Assembly (NCBI GenBank): GCA_037367405.1
Contig: JAZKJV010006934.1
Location: forward strand, 62,001 to 126,000
Reading direction: 5' to 3'
Origin: Ottelia alismoides
Taxonomy: Eukaryota; Streptophyta; Magnoliopsida; Alismatales; Hydrocharitaceae
Length of the DNA: 64,000 nucleotides
This document shows positions 32,438-44,231 of this stretch, one piece after another. The position numbers and the translations under genes are program-made. A model generated the notes under the pieces. It ran no database searches and was not told where the DNA came from. It saw only the letters and a list, made by a program, of their open reading frames with translations. The number at the start of each line of letters is the position of its first letter. The stretch's first letter is position 1.

Positions 32438-33007
32438 CCAAGAAAATTACCTCCAGGCTCTGTTGAGACCATTTTATATTTTATTTTGGTCTTAGAAGCC
32501 TGACTGGATAGTGTTCTTGTGTATCTGCCTTATTTCATTTTTAGAAAATTCCCTAAATATCATAAAATCATCAAAAAATCACCAAAAACAGTAAAAAAAA
32601 TATAAAAATCATAAAAATATTTTTGTTTGAATTTTTGGATCTATTTTGGATGTTGAAATAATTGCTTGAAGTTGCTTGTTTATATTGTTTCCTTATTTTC
32701 TTATTAATTAAAAATTCCAAAAAAATATAAAAATATTCACAATCCACCAAAGATTGTTTCTTTATATTTTTATACATTTTTAGACTACTCCGTAGGCCGC
32801 AAGGCCAATCCGTGCTCCTCGAGTTCGACCCTGGGAGCTATACCAGGTCAATCCCATAGCTAGGACTGCTATTTGGTTTTCTCGTGTTTTTATCTTGTTT
32901 GGTGGTCCGAATAATTTTTCTTGATTGAGCTTTGAGTCCCGAGTGACTGAGGTCACAATGACCTTAGTGAGATACTTTACCTTAGTCGTTCGGGCGGCTC
33001 ATCAGAA

Positions 33008-33025
33008 TGGCATCGTTGCCGGGGA
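33008..33025 (+). promoter_or_regulatory. Primer binding site of C
   Basis: TGGCATCGTTGCCGGGGA differs from the site in A by one base (G to A at the fifth position) and follows the LTR end after gaa. Confidence 0.9.
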
Positions 33026-34403
33026 GCACGGCTTAGTAGTCGTATTTTTCCGCGGTTTTTCTTTTTTGCGGTTTTCTGTATAGATTTTTGTAGATATTTT
33101 ATCTGACTTGTTTCTATCTAATAATTTGATCTGATCACTCTATTTGTTTTCTTGCGAGGGCTCGAGGACCGAGGCGACGACTTTCGAGGAGTCGGCGCAA
33201 CCGCGACGATCGAAGGTGGTTCCCTTATGCACGGAGCCGCAGGAGAGCGCGAGGAGACAGTAGAGTGCGGGAGCCGCGAAATAGCCGCGAAGTAGCACAG
33301 ATTAGATTAGATATTATTTCTGCATTATTTGAACTATTATTGTAATAAAACAGGACATGACTTAGACTTTTGAGACTCTCAGGGTCTGTTTTGTCGAGCA
33401 CCAGTGTGCTCGGGGGACCCCTCGGCTTTTTCGCAGTTTTAGCGGCTTTTCTTGCGGCTTTTACCTTTTATTTACTGCCTTTCTGATTCTCACGGTTTTG
33501 AGCCCCTAGCCTTAGGATTTTTGCTTGACTATGACGTAATAAATAGGATGCAAACACCCTAATAAATCTTCCTTTACCTATAGATCGGTAATTAGACCAA
33601 TAAAAAAAGATTAATAAAATAGTCGATCCACTACCATCGAGCCTACGCACCGCGAGCCCGCCCCGTCAAGTGCTACTCCTGAACTCGATTTGTCGAGAAG
33701 AGGAGGGGTAGGTCTAGACCGGACTCTTGGATTGGAGGCTGGTGGTCGACTATCCGTTCTTTCTAGTAGAACTGCTTGCTTAGGGCTCGGTTTTTAGCTT
33801 GCATCATTTAGGTAGTTTTATTTCTGTCTTTAAATTCTGCGTGGATCATATTGCATGTAGACTGCTGGAGTCAGGTACGCCTTCTATCTCGTGCATGCAT
33901 CATTGATTTCATCGTGCATCGGCTTTTTTGACTTCTCCCCCCTGATTTTTGGACTTAATAACTAGGAGAACCGAAAAATTCATTAGGCGATTTTGTTTGA
34001 TTATTGAAAAATACCTAAAAAGAGAAATCATAAAATTGGGACTGGTTAACTCTATTGACCCTAAAAGATGCTCACTGAAAAATTTATCTTGGGGAGAGCA
34101 ACCCCCTCCTTGTCTGGTTTGCTTGCGCGAGAGAGTGACCCGCACACTAGGTAGAGCCATATCCGATATCTTTCTCGACTGATTACCGGCTCTTTCTGTA
34201 CAGGACAGTCGGTTGAGAAAATATCGGATTACCCAACAGGTCACGTTAATCGCTCTGCTATCATGACTGATCACCTATTAAAATTGACAAGATAATTGAC
34301 CGAGCCTTTACGATCTTCAGCTCGCGTTGCGTAGGTGAATCGAGGGTTTGCTTGCTGATCATATTTGTTTCCAGATCTCATCCGCCCGACTCGCCAGATC
34401 ACG
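33026..34403 (+). other. Untranslated leader of C, with hairpin at 33395-33412
   Basis: About 1.4 kb aligned throughout with A's leader (40859-42226). It has the cttgcgagggctcgaggaccg block (about 33152), a hairpin CGAGCACC-AG-TGTGCTCG (33395-33412) followed by ggggga, the cctgaactcg block near 33682 and the cttggggagagcaacccc block near 34088. Frames at 33909-34274 and similar places are not conserved between C and A. Long structured leaders before gag are usual in this clade. Confidence 0.75.
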
Positions 34404-35259
34404 ATGATGGGCAGGAGGTCACTTAGGCAGCCTCTGGCTGCACCGCTTTTCAGCACTCCAGCTCACTCATCTAGGTCGGTTCGTGAGAGCTCAGACCCGC
34501 TCTCCGAACCCGAGTTCGACTCCGCCCTATTCCCCCTCGACCACCCTTCTACCATTCCTGAGAGGCCAGTGCCAGATGAGAGACTACAGTCAGATGATTT
34601 ATCGGCACCTGAGTTTGGGTCTTTTTCCTTTGCAGAGACCATGGACAAAAGCAGCGACGACCGCACCATAGGTCCCCGAGGAGAGCAGACTTTTATCCTG
34701 GACCAGGGTGCGATTAACTCCACCCTGATCGCCTCCCTAAACTCAGTTCAACAGCAGTTGAGGGATCAGGGAGCATTCATGATTGAGATGAGGCGCGAGA
34801 TGGAACAGATGAGAGCCGACCGCGAGCAGCGCGACCGAAGGGACGGACCCGACGATGCGGCAGCAGCCGTTGCAGTAGCCGCAGCGGCAGCAGGAGCACA
34901 TCCACTGAGACCGATGCGGGAGTTGCACAATCCCGGATAGACTTTGACGCACCGTTGGGTAGTACTTCCAGCGATCGTGGGGAACTTCAAGTTCCCCCCG
35001 AACACTCTCCAGCTTTTACCCCGGTTCCATGGGCTGGCTACTGAGGAGCCCCATCTCCACCTTCAAGAGTTTAAGATGATATGCAGCACTGTCCACGACC
35101 GTCAGGTGGACCAGGATACCATCCGCATGATTGCCTTCCCCTTCTCACTAGCAGACAGAGCAGCCACCTGGCTGAAGCATCTGGGGTGATTTGTATATAC
35201 CTTGGAGCAGCTTCGCACCGACTACTTGAACAAGTACTATCCACTCGGGCAGTCGAATC
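34404..35259 (+). pseudogene. gag: Gag of C, N-terminal part, cut by insertion of B
   Basis: From the ATG at 34404 the protein begins MMGRRSLRQPLAAPLFSTP, followed by an acidic Ser/Pro-rich segment, a coiled region (QQQLRDQGAFMIEMRREMEQ), a poly-Ala run and the conserved gag core (FHGLATEEPHLHLQEF, IRMIAFPFSLADRAATWLKHL, EQLRTDYLNKYYPLG). Two in-frame stops are present: TAG at 34938-34940 and TGA at 35187-35189. In A the first corresponds to a serine TCG. The sequence ends abruptly at 35259 where B's LTR begins. A's gag shows what the continuation would be like. Confidence 0.9.
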
Positions 35260-38130
35260 TGATGAGCTGCCCGAACGACTAAAATAAAGTATCTCACTAA
35301 GGTCATTGTGACCTCCGTTACTCGGGACTCAAAGGTCAATCAAGAAAAATTATTCGGACCACTAAACTAGATAGAAACACGAGAAAACCAAATAGCAGTC
35401 CTAGCTATGGGATTGACCTGGTATAGCTCCCATGGTCGAACTCGAGGAGCACAGATTGGCCTTGCAGCCTACAGAGTAGTCTAAAAATGGATAAAAATAT
35501 AAACAAACAATCTTTGGTGGATTTTTAATATTTTTATATTCTTTTGGAATTTTTAATTAATAAGAAACTAAGGGAACAATATAAACAAGCAACTTCAAGC
35601 AATTATTTCAACACCCAAAATTGATCCAAAAATTCAAACAAAAATATTTTTTACGATTTTTATATTTTTTACTATTTTTGAAGAATTTTTGATAATTTTC
35701 TGATTTTTAGGGAATTTTCTAAAAATGAAATAAGGCAGAAACACAAGAACATTGTCCAGTCAAGCTTCTAAAATCAAAATAAAATATAAAATGGTCTCAA
35801 CTGAGCCTGGAGTAATGTTTTTGGAAAATAGAAACAACAAGGAAAATTCAGAAAAAGGGTATATTATTTTTAGAATTTTCTATGATTTTTTAGAATTTTT
35901 ATGAGTTTTAAGGGGTTTTTCAATTTTTATATTTTTTTAATCCAAAAATGACCAAAATTGGTCAGAAAATCAAGCACACCAAAACATACAAATTATTATT
36001 TTTTTAGAATTTTTGAAAAGGTTTTAATATTTTTTTGTGAATTTTAAAGATGAGCAGGCAGAAAAAGAGATGTTTTTGAATTTTTTAAAAAAATAAAAGG
36101 GCTCAAAAAAGTATCCAAAAATTAGTGAAAATTCTACACAGTGGCAGGAGCCACGTATCAAATTTTCAATTAATTTGGATGAGATTTGATATTTTATTTA
36201 AATATAACAAGAGGGCATAGTGTACAGGGATCCAAATGCAAAGAAAATAAGTTCTAAGGGCTGAATCATAGCAAATACAAGGAACTGGGGATCCCTCATG
36301 CAAATTTTCTAAGTTCTCACGCACAAAACGCGTGACCTGGGCACGGAGGGACCTATTTGCAATAAAAAATACTTCCCAAGACTTATTAGCAATAGGTGCT
36401 AAAAGTCCGAGGAGGAAATTGCAATATGACCAAGAAATTCAGCACATGTTCAATAAAACCACGCACAGGGGTATGGATGCAAATAATGAAAACTAAATTT
36501 CATTCCATAACTCCTCAAAACAATAGCCCAAGTATTGCAAATGCACCACAAAAATCACGTGACGATGCACGTGTTCCACGTAGATAGGGGTACAAATGCA
36601 AATAAAATAAGCACGAGGCCCTAAGTGCAAAATGTCCCAAACTAAAACAACTTAACTAAATATTTACAGGACTAGAACGTAAATGACAAACTAAGAGGAG
36701 CCTAAGAGATATTTACCCCTATTATTTATCCAAGGGCTGAGATGGCACCATGTGGTGAATCCTACGGCTGGAAGTGGTGGCGCCTCAACGCAGGACCTCG
36801 GGGTGTGATCGCACGGTGGAGGGCTCGCCACGTGGAGGATCGTGCGTCTCTAGATAGGGCTCGCCTCTCCTCCACGTCGGACGGTGAAGATGGCGCCACG
36901 TGGTAATCGAACGGTGCTGGTGCGGGGCGTGTCTTCGTATAAGAGGACGGTCCGGATTAAATCTGGAACTCCGGAGTCGAACGAACGACGGAGGAGGTTC
37001 TTGGAAGAACTCCTCTCCGGCGAGTTCGCCGGAGGACTGTGAGCACGCTGGACCTCCTCGCGGGCTGCTGATAGGTGGAAAATTATCGCCAAGGCCTCCC
37101 GCATCGATCAGGCTCCTCCAATGATGCAAAGGAGATCCGAGGAGCCCAGGCGACAACGACGGAGCTGGGCTCCTGTGCCTAGAAGATTGATGAATACCCA
37201 TTCATCACTCTTTATTCTTTTATTTTAGCTATAAAATCTTTGCCAAACACATGCATATTCATGTAAATATAATTAATTATCAAAAAGCATGCATTGTGTA
37301 AAAATAAATAATAAGCATGTTTTTTTGCATAAATAAAAGAATAAAGAGATAAAAGAAAAAGAGGGAGATATTTAAAAAAAATATTGAGCGACCTAATCCC
37401 AAGGGAGGGCTCAGCATGGCCTGACCGCATAAAAACCAAAGTAGAGAGAGATAAGGAAGCTCACACTTGTGTAAATATACCTGTGTATAAATAAATAAAA
37501 TATTTTCCTCTAAATAAAAATGGGTTTCTATGTGTATATTTGTAAATACAAAATTAAAATAAAAATAAGAAAAATTAAAAAGAAAATAAAAATAACCTTC
37601 CTTGTGTATATTCACCATGTACATAGAGTCATGTATCTATTTATTTATCCCTATAAATAAATCAATTAAAATCCTATAAAAATTGCACATATTCTATACT
37701 TCATAATGTAAATAAATAAAATAAAAACCATAAAAACAAAAATATAATAAAAAGAAAAAAAACTAAAAATCAAATTAAACATTGTGTATATACCATGTAC
37801 ATACTTGTATATATCTATTTATTTACACTTGTAAATAAATAATAAAAATAAAATAAAATACCAAAATCTTCCAAATTTTATTCTATAAATAAATAAAATA
37901 TAAAATTAGAATAAAAATGTACATAAATAAATAAAAATAAAAAAAATCAATATTATATATATACCTATATATAATACTATATTGTAAATACCAAATTTTT
38001 ATTTCAAAAAAATAAATAAAATTCACCAAAAAATAATTTAAAATAAAAGAAACATTTTTTTGTTTTGAGTTTTTTGAAATTCGACCTATTTCTATTTATT
38101 ATTGAATTTACAAAATTTGAATAATTGGCG

Positions 38131-38194
38131 GGCTCTGATTGGTCCACGGGGGATGTTGACCCCCGGTCAACTCTCCCCTAGGACCACCAGAGCC
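38131..38194. repeat. U3 palindrome of A (5' LTR)
   Basis: GGCTCTGATTGGTCC (from 38131) faces GGACCACCAGAGCC (to 38194), and inside them GTTGACC faces GGTCAAC around a short CCC spacer. In the 3' LTR (about 52068-52115) the inner stem is partly deleted. Confidence 0.75.
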
Positions 38195-38371
38195 GGGTTT
38201 GACTCGCTCGACCCGATTTCTCCGACTTTTCCTCGCTCAACCCGATCGCCAATCACCTAAACCCCGGGCTCTATTCTTTCATTGCAGATCCGAGACCCAT
38301 GCCTGGAGGTTAGCATCGGGGTCCGCGCTCCGTTCGAGTCACCGACTCCCATCTTCTCGGACCCCTAACCC

Positions 38372-38378
38372 TATTTAA
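38372..38378 (+). promoter_or_regulatory. Possible TATA box in A's 5' LTR
   Basis: TATTTAA lies in ccctatttaattcgag, at the place where B and C have TATATAG; the 3' LTR has the same heptamer at 52295-52301. Confidence 0.4.
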
Positions 38379-40840
38379 TTCGAGTTCCGCCGGCACTTTC
38401 ACGCATCTTTGGCTCCCCATTTCTCCACCCCAGGACCTCCATTGCTCTCGCCTGAGTGACAGCTCGTGATTGGCCGTGTTGCAGCGAGGTGGGAGTGATC
38501 GGACCATCGATCCGGCGACCTAACGCCGCCGTGTGCCGCCCAGACGTGGTGCTCGAGCCTCGGGCATCGACGTCCCTCGAGTCTAGGACCCAGAGCTCCG
38601 TCATCTCATCCCCAGTCGACATCGACCATCAGGTAGTCGTAGTTCCTTCTATCTTTAGCCAATTTCCATTTACCCCCAAATCACCCCTTCGCCAACGACC
38701 GTCGATTCCGACCACCTCCCTCACCATTTCGATCATCGGACGACACCCTCACCTTTGCTCTTCTCCCACACACGTTCTCCGCCCCTTCATCCATCCTAGT
38801 TCGCACAGGAACTGGGATTAGAGCTCCCTCGTCGTCACTTCGCCGGAGCTCGTCCATTCCGATGCACCGACCATCCCCATCGCCTCTAACCGGGTCGAGG
38901 CACTTTGCCCTCGACCCCAGGAGTGCTTTTGTGCCATTTTGCAGGTCTGAGGAGGACCATCTGAGGTCCTCCATCTTTAGCACGGGAGCTTGAGCTCCGT
39001 CGTCTTCGCCTGGGCTCATCGGAGCTCCTCGACGTCATCGGAAGGGCTCTTGAGATGCGGGAGGCTCAGGCGCTTCTTCTCCGATCATCAGTAGTCCCCG
39101 AGGAGGACCACCGTGCGCGCGCAGGGCTGGCGAAGTTCACCGGCCATCTGTTCTTCGTGGATCCTCCAGAGCCGTCCATCTAGCCCTCCAGCTTCAGATT
39201 AGATCGCAGTCGTTCACTTGAGGAGCAGACCACCGTCCGATCATTGGGGGATAGATCTGGACCGTCAGATTAGCGAGGGTTAGCACGGCTTACAACAGCC
39301 GTTGATCTTCCACGTGGCTAGCTCTCCGCCGTCAGATCCGAGCAGAGGCTTCTTCGTTGAGGCGACGTCATCCTCGACCATCAGATTCGCCACGCGACGC
39401 CATCGCAGCCCTCGGATTAGAATAAGGGGTAATTTCACATAGGCCCCCTCTCTTTTTGTTTTTACTGTTCAGTCTTGTAAATATTTAGTTAAGTTGTTTT
39501 TATTTTGGATATTTTGCACTTAGAACCTCGTTCTTGTTTTATTTGCATTTGTACCCCCGTTTATGTGGAACACGTGCATCGTCACGTGATGTTTGTGGTG
39601 TATTTGCAACATTAGGGCTGATGTTTTACGGTGTTCTAGAATGAAATATAGTTTTCATTATTTGCATCCATGCCCCTGTGAGTAGTTTATTGAGACATGT
39701 GCTGAATTAATTGGTGAAATTGCAATATCTTCCCTGGACTTTTAGCACCTGTTGCTATTTAGTCCTCCGAAGTATTTTTTATTGCACATAGGTCCCTCCG
39801 TGCCTAGGACACGTGCTTTGCGCGTGCTATTTTGTAAATTTTGCACGAGGGACCCCCAGTTTCTTATATTTATTACGATTCAGTCCCTGGAACTTATTTT
39901 CCTTGCATTTGGGTCCCTATATACTTTGCCTTGTTGTTTGATTTTATATAAATATCAAATCAAGTCCAACTTTTCGCTTAAAAGTTGGTACATTTTTGAG
40001 CCATTTTCTTATTTTTAAAAATTCAAAAACATCCATTTTTTTACTGTCCAGTTATAAAATTTACAAAAAAAATATTAAAACATCTTTAAAAATTACAAAA
40101 AAACAGAATTTGTTTATTTTGTTGTGTTTGATTTTCTGACCAATTTTGGTCATTTTTGGATTTATAAAATTTATAAAAATTGAAAAAGCCCTAAAAACAC
40201 ATAAAAATTCCAGTAATTAATATAAAAACCCCAAAAATAATAAACTCAGCTTCTGAATTTTCATTTTTGTTTATATTTTATAGAAAAATACCTCCAGGCT
40301 ATTTGAAGGCCATTATATATTTTATTTTGGCCTTTGTCCCAGCTGGACAACAGCATTGTTTTCCCTTCTTATTTCATTTTTATAAAATTCCCTAAAAATC
40401 AGAAAATTGTCAAAAATTAACCAAAATAGTAAAAAATATAAAAAACATAAAAATATTTTTGTTTGAATTTTTGGATTAATTTTGAGTGATTAAATAATTG
40501 TGTGAAGTTGCTTGTTTCTAGATTTTATTGTTTTCTTTATAACTAAAAATTCCAAAAAAAATTAAGAAAAATATTAAAAACCACCAAAAATCATTTTTAT
40601 TTATTTTTATTTGTCTTTGACTACTCTGTAGGCCGCAAGGTCATCACGTGCTCCTCGAATTCGACCCTGGGTGCTATACCAGGTTAATATCATAGCGAGA
40701 CCGCTACTTGATTTTTATCGTGCTTTGATCTTTGTTTGGTGGTCTGATCTTTTTCTTATTGAGCTCTGAGTCCCGAGCGACTGAGGTCACAACGACCTTA
40801 GTTATTCATTTACCTTAGTCGTCCGGGCAGCTCATCAGAA

Positions 40841-40858
40841 TGGCGCCGTTGCCGGGGA
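40841..40858 (+). promoter_or_regulatory. Primer binding site of A (tRNA-Asp type)
   Basis: TGGCGCCGTTGCCGGGGA, three bases after the LTR end. It is the unmutated form of the site found in H, C and E. Confidence 0.95.
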
Positions 40859-42226
40859 GCGCGACTTAGTAGTCGTATTTTTCCGTGGTTTTTTAGCGGC
40901 TTTTTGTATACAATTTTTGTATATATTTTCGTATATATATTTTTCTGACTTATTTACAATAACCTGGTCTGATCACATTCTTCTGTTTTCTTGCGAGGGC
41001 CCGAGGACCGAGGCGGTGACTTTTGAGGAGCCGACGCAACCGCGGCAATCGGAGGCAGCTTTCTTCTGCACGGAGTAGCAGGAGAGCGCGAGGAGACAAC
41101 TGAGTGCGAGAAGCCGTGGAATAGTCACGGATTAGATTAGTTTTTATTTCTGCGTTATTTTAATAATTGTAATAATACAGGGATAGCAGGACTCTTTTTT
41201 AGACTTAGACTCTCGAGGTCTTTTTCGCCGAGCACCGGTGTGCTCGGGGGACCCCTCAGTTTTACGCGGTTTTTCTTCGCAGTTTTGATCTTATAACTGC
41301 TTATTCGGTTTCTCATGATTTTTCGAGCCCCTAGCCTTAGGATTTTCTGCTTGACTGTGACGTAATAAATAGGATCCAAACACCCTAATATATCTGCCTG
41401 TACCTATAGATCGGTAATTGGACCAAGAATAAAAATATAATAAAATAGTCAATTCACTCCCTTCGAGCCTACGTACCGTGAGCCCGTCCTGTCAAGCGCT
41501 ACTCCTGAACTCGACCTGTCAAGAAGAGGAGGGGTGGACCTAGACCGGACTCTTGGATTGGAGGTTGGTGGTTGACTAGCTGTTCTTTCGAGTAGAATTG
41601 CCTGCTTAGGGACTCAGTTTTCCGCTTGCACCATTTAGATAGTTTATTTTTTGTCTTTCAATTCTGCACGGATCATTTTGCATGTAGACTGCTGGAGTCA
41701 GGTACGCATTTCTTACTCTGCATGCATCATTGATTTCATCGTGCATCGGCCTTTTCGACTTCTCCCCTCTGATTTTTGGACTTAATAACCAGGAGAACTG
41801 AAAAATTCATTAGGCGATTTTCTTTGAAAAATACCTAAAAAAAGAGAAATCATAAAATTAGGACTGCTAACTCTATTGACCCTAAAAGACACCTCACTTA
41901 AAAAATTTTTGTCTTGGGGAGAGCAACCCCCTCATTGTCTGGTTTGCTTGGGCGAGAGAGTGACCCCGAACACTAGGTAGAGCCCTCCAATATTCTTCTC
42001 GACTGATTACCGGCTCTTTCTGTACGGGACAGTCGGTTGAGAAAATATCGGGTAACCCAACAGGTCACGTAATCGCTCTGCTATCCTGACTGATCACCAA
42101 AATAAAATTGACAAGATAATTGACCGAGCCTTTACGGTCTCCAGCTCGCGTTGCGTTGGTAAATCGGGGGTTTGCTTGTGATCATAGTTGTTACCAGATC
42201 TCATCCGCACTACTCGCCAGATCACG
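40859..42226 (+). other. Untranslated leader of A, with hairpin at 41229-41246
   Basis: About 1.37 kb, aligned with C's leader and with H's on the minus strand. It holds the hairpin CGAGCAC-CGGT-GTGCTCG followed by GGGGGACCCC. The loop region contains the self-complementary CACCGGTG, which would suit a kissing-loop dimer site, although that is inference. Frames at 41155-41379 are not conserved in C. Confidence 0.75.
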
Positions 42227-44231
42227 ATGATGGGCAGGAGGTCTCTTAGGCAGCCTCTGGCTGCACCGCTTTTTAGCACTCCAGCCCACTCATCTAGGTC
42301 GGTTCGTGGGAGCTCAGACCCGCTCTCCGAACCCGAGTTCGATTCCGCCCTGTTCCCCCTCGACCACCCTTCTACCGATTCCGAGATACCACTGCCAGAT
42401 GAGATACTACAGTCAGATGATTTATCGACACCTGAGTTTGGATCTTTTGCCTTTGCAGAGACCATGACCAGCAGCAGTGATGATCGCACTGGAGGTCCCC
42501 GAGGAGAGCAGACTTTTGTCCTGGACCAGGGTACGATTAACTCCACCCTGATCGCCTCCCTAGACTCAGTTCAGCAGCAGTTGAGGGATAAGGGAGCATT
42601 CATGATCGAGATGAGGCACGAGATGGAGCAGATGAGAGCCAACCGCGAGCAGCGCGGCCCAGGGGGAGGACCCGACGATGTGGCAGCAGCCGCAGCAGTC
42701 GCAGCCACGGCAGCAGCCGCAGCTGCAGCAGGAGCAGCTGGACCACCGAGACCGATGCGGGAGTTACAAAACCCCGTGTCGACTTTGACACACCGTTGGT
42801 TGGTACTTCCAGCGATCGTGGGGGGACTTCAAGTTTCCCCCGAACACCTTGCAGCTTCCTCCCCGGTTCCATGGGCTGGCTACTGAGGAGCCCCATCTCC
42901 ACCTACAGGAGTTTGAGATGATCTGTAGCACAGTCCACGACCGTCAGGTGGACCAGGATACCATACGGATGATTGCCTTCCCCTTCTCCTTAGCAGACAG
43001 AGCAGCCACCTGGCTGAAGCACTTGGGAAAGTTCATCTACACCTAGGAGCAGCTCCGCACCAATTTTTTGCATAAGTATTATCCACTCGGTCGGACGAAC
43101 GCCGCTAGAGCCCTGATCAGCAACTTCTCCATGCTCCCCAACAAGCAGTTTCACGAGGCATGGGAGAGGTTCCGAGACCTGACCGACAGATGCCCGCACT
43201 ATGATATTTCCAAGCCGAACCTTGTTCAGAGATTTTTCAGCGGGCTGACACCAGAGCTTCAGGGCTTGGTGAACGCTTCTTGTGGCAGGTCCTATTTCGC
43301 CAAGGATCACGATTAGGTCTGGGCCATCTATGAGGAGATGGCCGAGAACTACGTGGTGATGTCCCAGACCCGATTGTACACACAGGGACGAGCCCAGCCA
43401 CAGACCGTGCAGTACCAGTGGATAGCACGGGTTGACGTCGGTCCTTCCAGTTCGTCCGTGGCAGCATCACAGGCAGAGAGTTCAGTCACAGACATGGGGA
43501 TTATCGGTGAGAAGCTGGACCGGATGGAGATCATAGAGAAGAAGCAGTGCCAGGGTATCACGCAGATGGAGCAGATGGCACAGACTCTAAGTGACCTGAA
43601 GACACAGCTCATGTGTCTCCAGGAGGCACACGGCTTCCCAGCCCCGTCTTCAGGCACGAGGCGATCCGAGTAGCTCCGACAGCTCGTCCCAGCACTCCAG
43701 CCACCAGCAGCTTAGACAAGTTCACCTTGTACAGGTGGAGCCATACCAGCAGTCGCAACCCTATTACCAGTCACCACCATCTCCTAACACCCAGATGGTG
43801 GTCTACCAGCCGGATCAGCCTTTGGAAGTGCTTCCGCCACCCCAGTACGATTCATAGACTTTGATGGATGTCAACGGGATTTGGTATGACCGCCCCCAGC
43901 ACGGTATCCGACGAGACCATCCCAGATTATGTTGGGCGGCCAGAGGTGCCCAGCCCCAACAGCAGCCATCAGGACAGGGTGACCAGTACAGCCATCAGAG
44001 GGATCACCAGCAGCAGCAGCCCCCAGCATACACTCAGCAGCAGCCACAGCAGTCACCGTCGTATGGTCCTCGTCCCTATCAGCAGGGACAGTCTTGGAGG
44101 CATGATCAGCCTCATCAGTCGCAACATCATCCACAATCTTACCCCTCACACACACACACACACAGCAGCAACCTCACTTCCAGAGAGGCTACCTGTCAGG
44201 TTCTCATGGGCCATCCAATGAGAACTCCGAC
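42227..44231 (+). pseudogene. gag: Gag of A with frameshifts and stops
   Basis: From the ATG at 42227 the protein starts MMGRRSLRQPLAAPLFSTP as in C, then an acidic Ser-rich segment, a coiled segment and a poly-Ala run. One extra G at 42821-42825 shifts the frame just before the gag core. The core then runs from about 42849: FHGLATEEPHLHLQEF, FPFSLADRAATWLKHLG, EQLRTNFLHKYYPLG, FHEAWERFRDLTDRCPHYDI, FFSGLTPELQGLV. Stops are TAG at 43044-43046 (C has TTG) and TAG at 43314-43316. A coiled region follows, then a Gln/Pro-rich tail (about 43670-44200). A CA microsatellite (44147-44164) shifts the frame again; B lacks it. No CCHC knuckle is visible. Confidence 0.9.
43950..44164 (+). repeat. Gln-rich low-complexity segment and CA microsatellite in A's gag
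   Basis: Clustered CAG and CAA codons encode stretches such as DHQQQQPPAYTQQQPQQ, followed by (CA)n at 44147-44164. B has the Gln-rich part (about 63480-63660, minus) but not the CA run, so the run is an expansion in A that disrupts the frame. Confidence 0.8.

Larger units (their letters stand above)
23873..33004 (+). repeat. 5' LTR of C, with nested copia element
   Basis: The LTR starts TGATGAATACCC after accgtatgccac and ends ctcatca four bases before the primer site. Without the copia and one target duplicate it is about 3.8 kb. Its layout is AT-rich U3 (23873-24820), palindrome (24828-24897), TATATAG (25077-25083), GC-rich transcribed centre (about 25090-26140) and AT-rich 3' half (to 27122 and 32443-33004). 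Many short frames on both strands at 24822-26175 fall in the GC-rich centre and recur in B's LTR. They carry no conserved domain and I leave them as untranslated sequence. Confidence 0.9.
23873..35259 (+). mobile_element. Element C: Athila-like retrotransposon, 5' part only
   Basis: C has a 5' LTR (23873-33004, interrupted by a copia element), a primer site (33008-33025), a leader and the start of gag. At 35259/35260 it is cut by element B in opposite orientation, next to GAATC, which would be B's target site. C's LTR is very similar to B's and clearly related to A's. The 3' part of C must lie beyond B's far end, outside the window. Confidence 0.9.
37188..40837 (+). repeat. 5' LTR of A
   Basis: Starts TGATGAATACCC and ends ctcatca. 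About 11 substitutions and one small indel separate it from the 3' LTR in the first 250 bases, and more indels occur around the palindrome. A is therefore clearly older than the nested copia. Short frames at 38310-39019 and 39752-40018 fall in the GC-rich centre or AT-rich 3' half and are not called as genes. Confidence 0.95.

Noticed and set aside
36396..36587. 63-codon frame nearly identical to the frame at 26279-26470 on the other strand
   Set aside because: The identity comes from the inverted, near-identical LTRs of B and C. The region is non-coding LTR in both and its counterpart in A is not open.
44147..44164. CRISPR-like or other tandem array at the CA run
   Set aside because: Simple dinucleotide microsatellite inside gag; no spacers.
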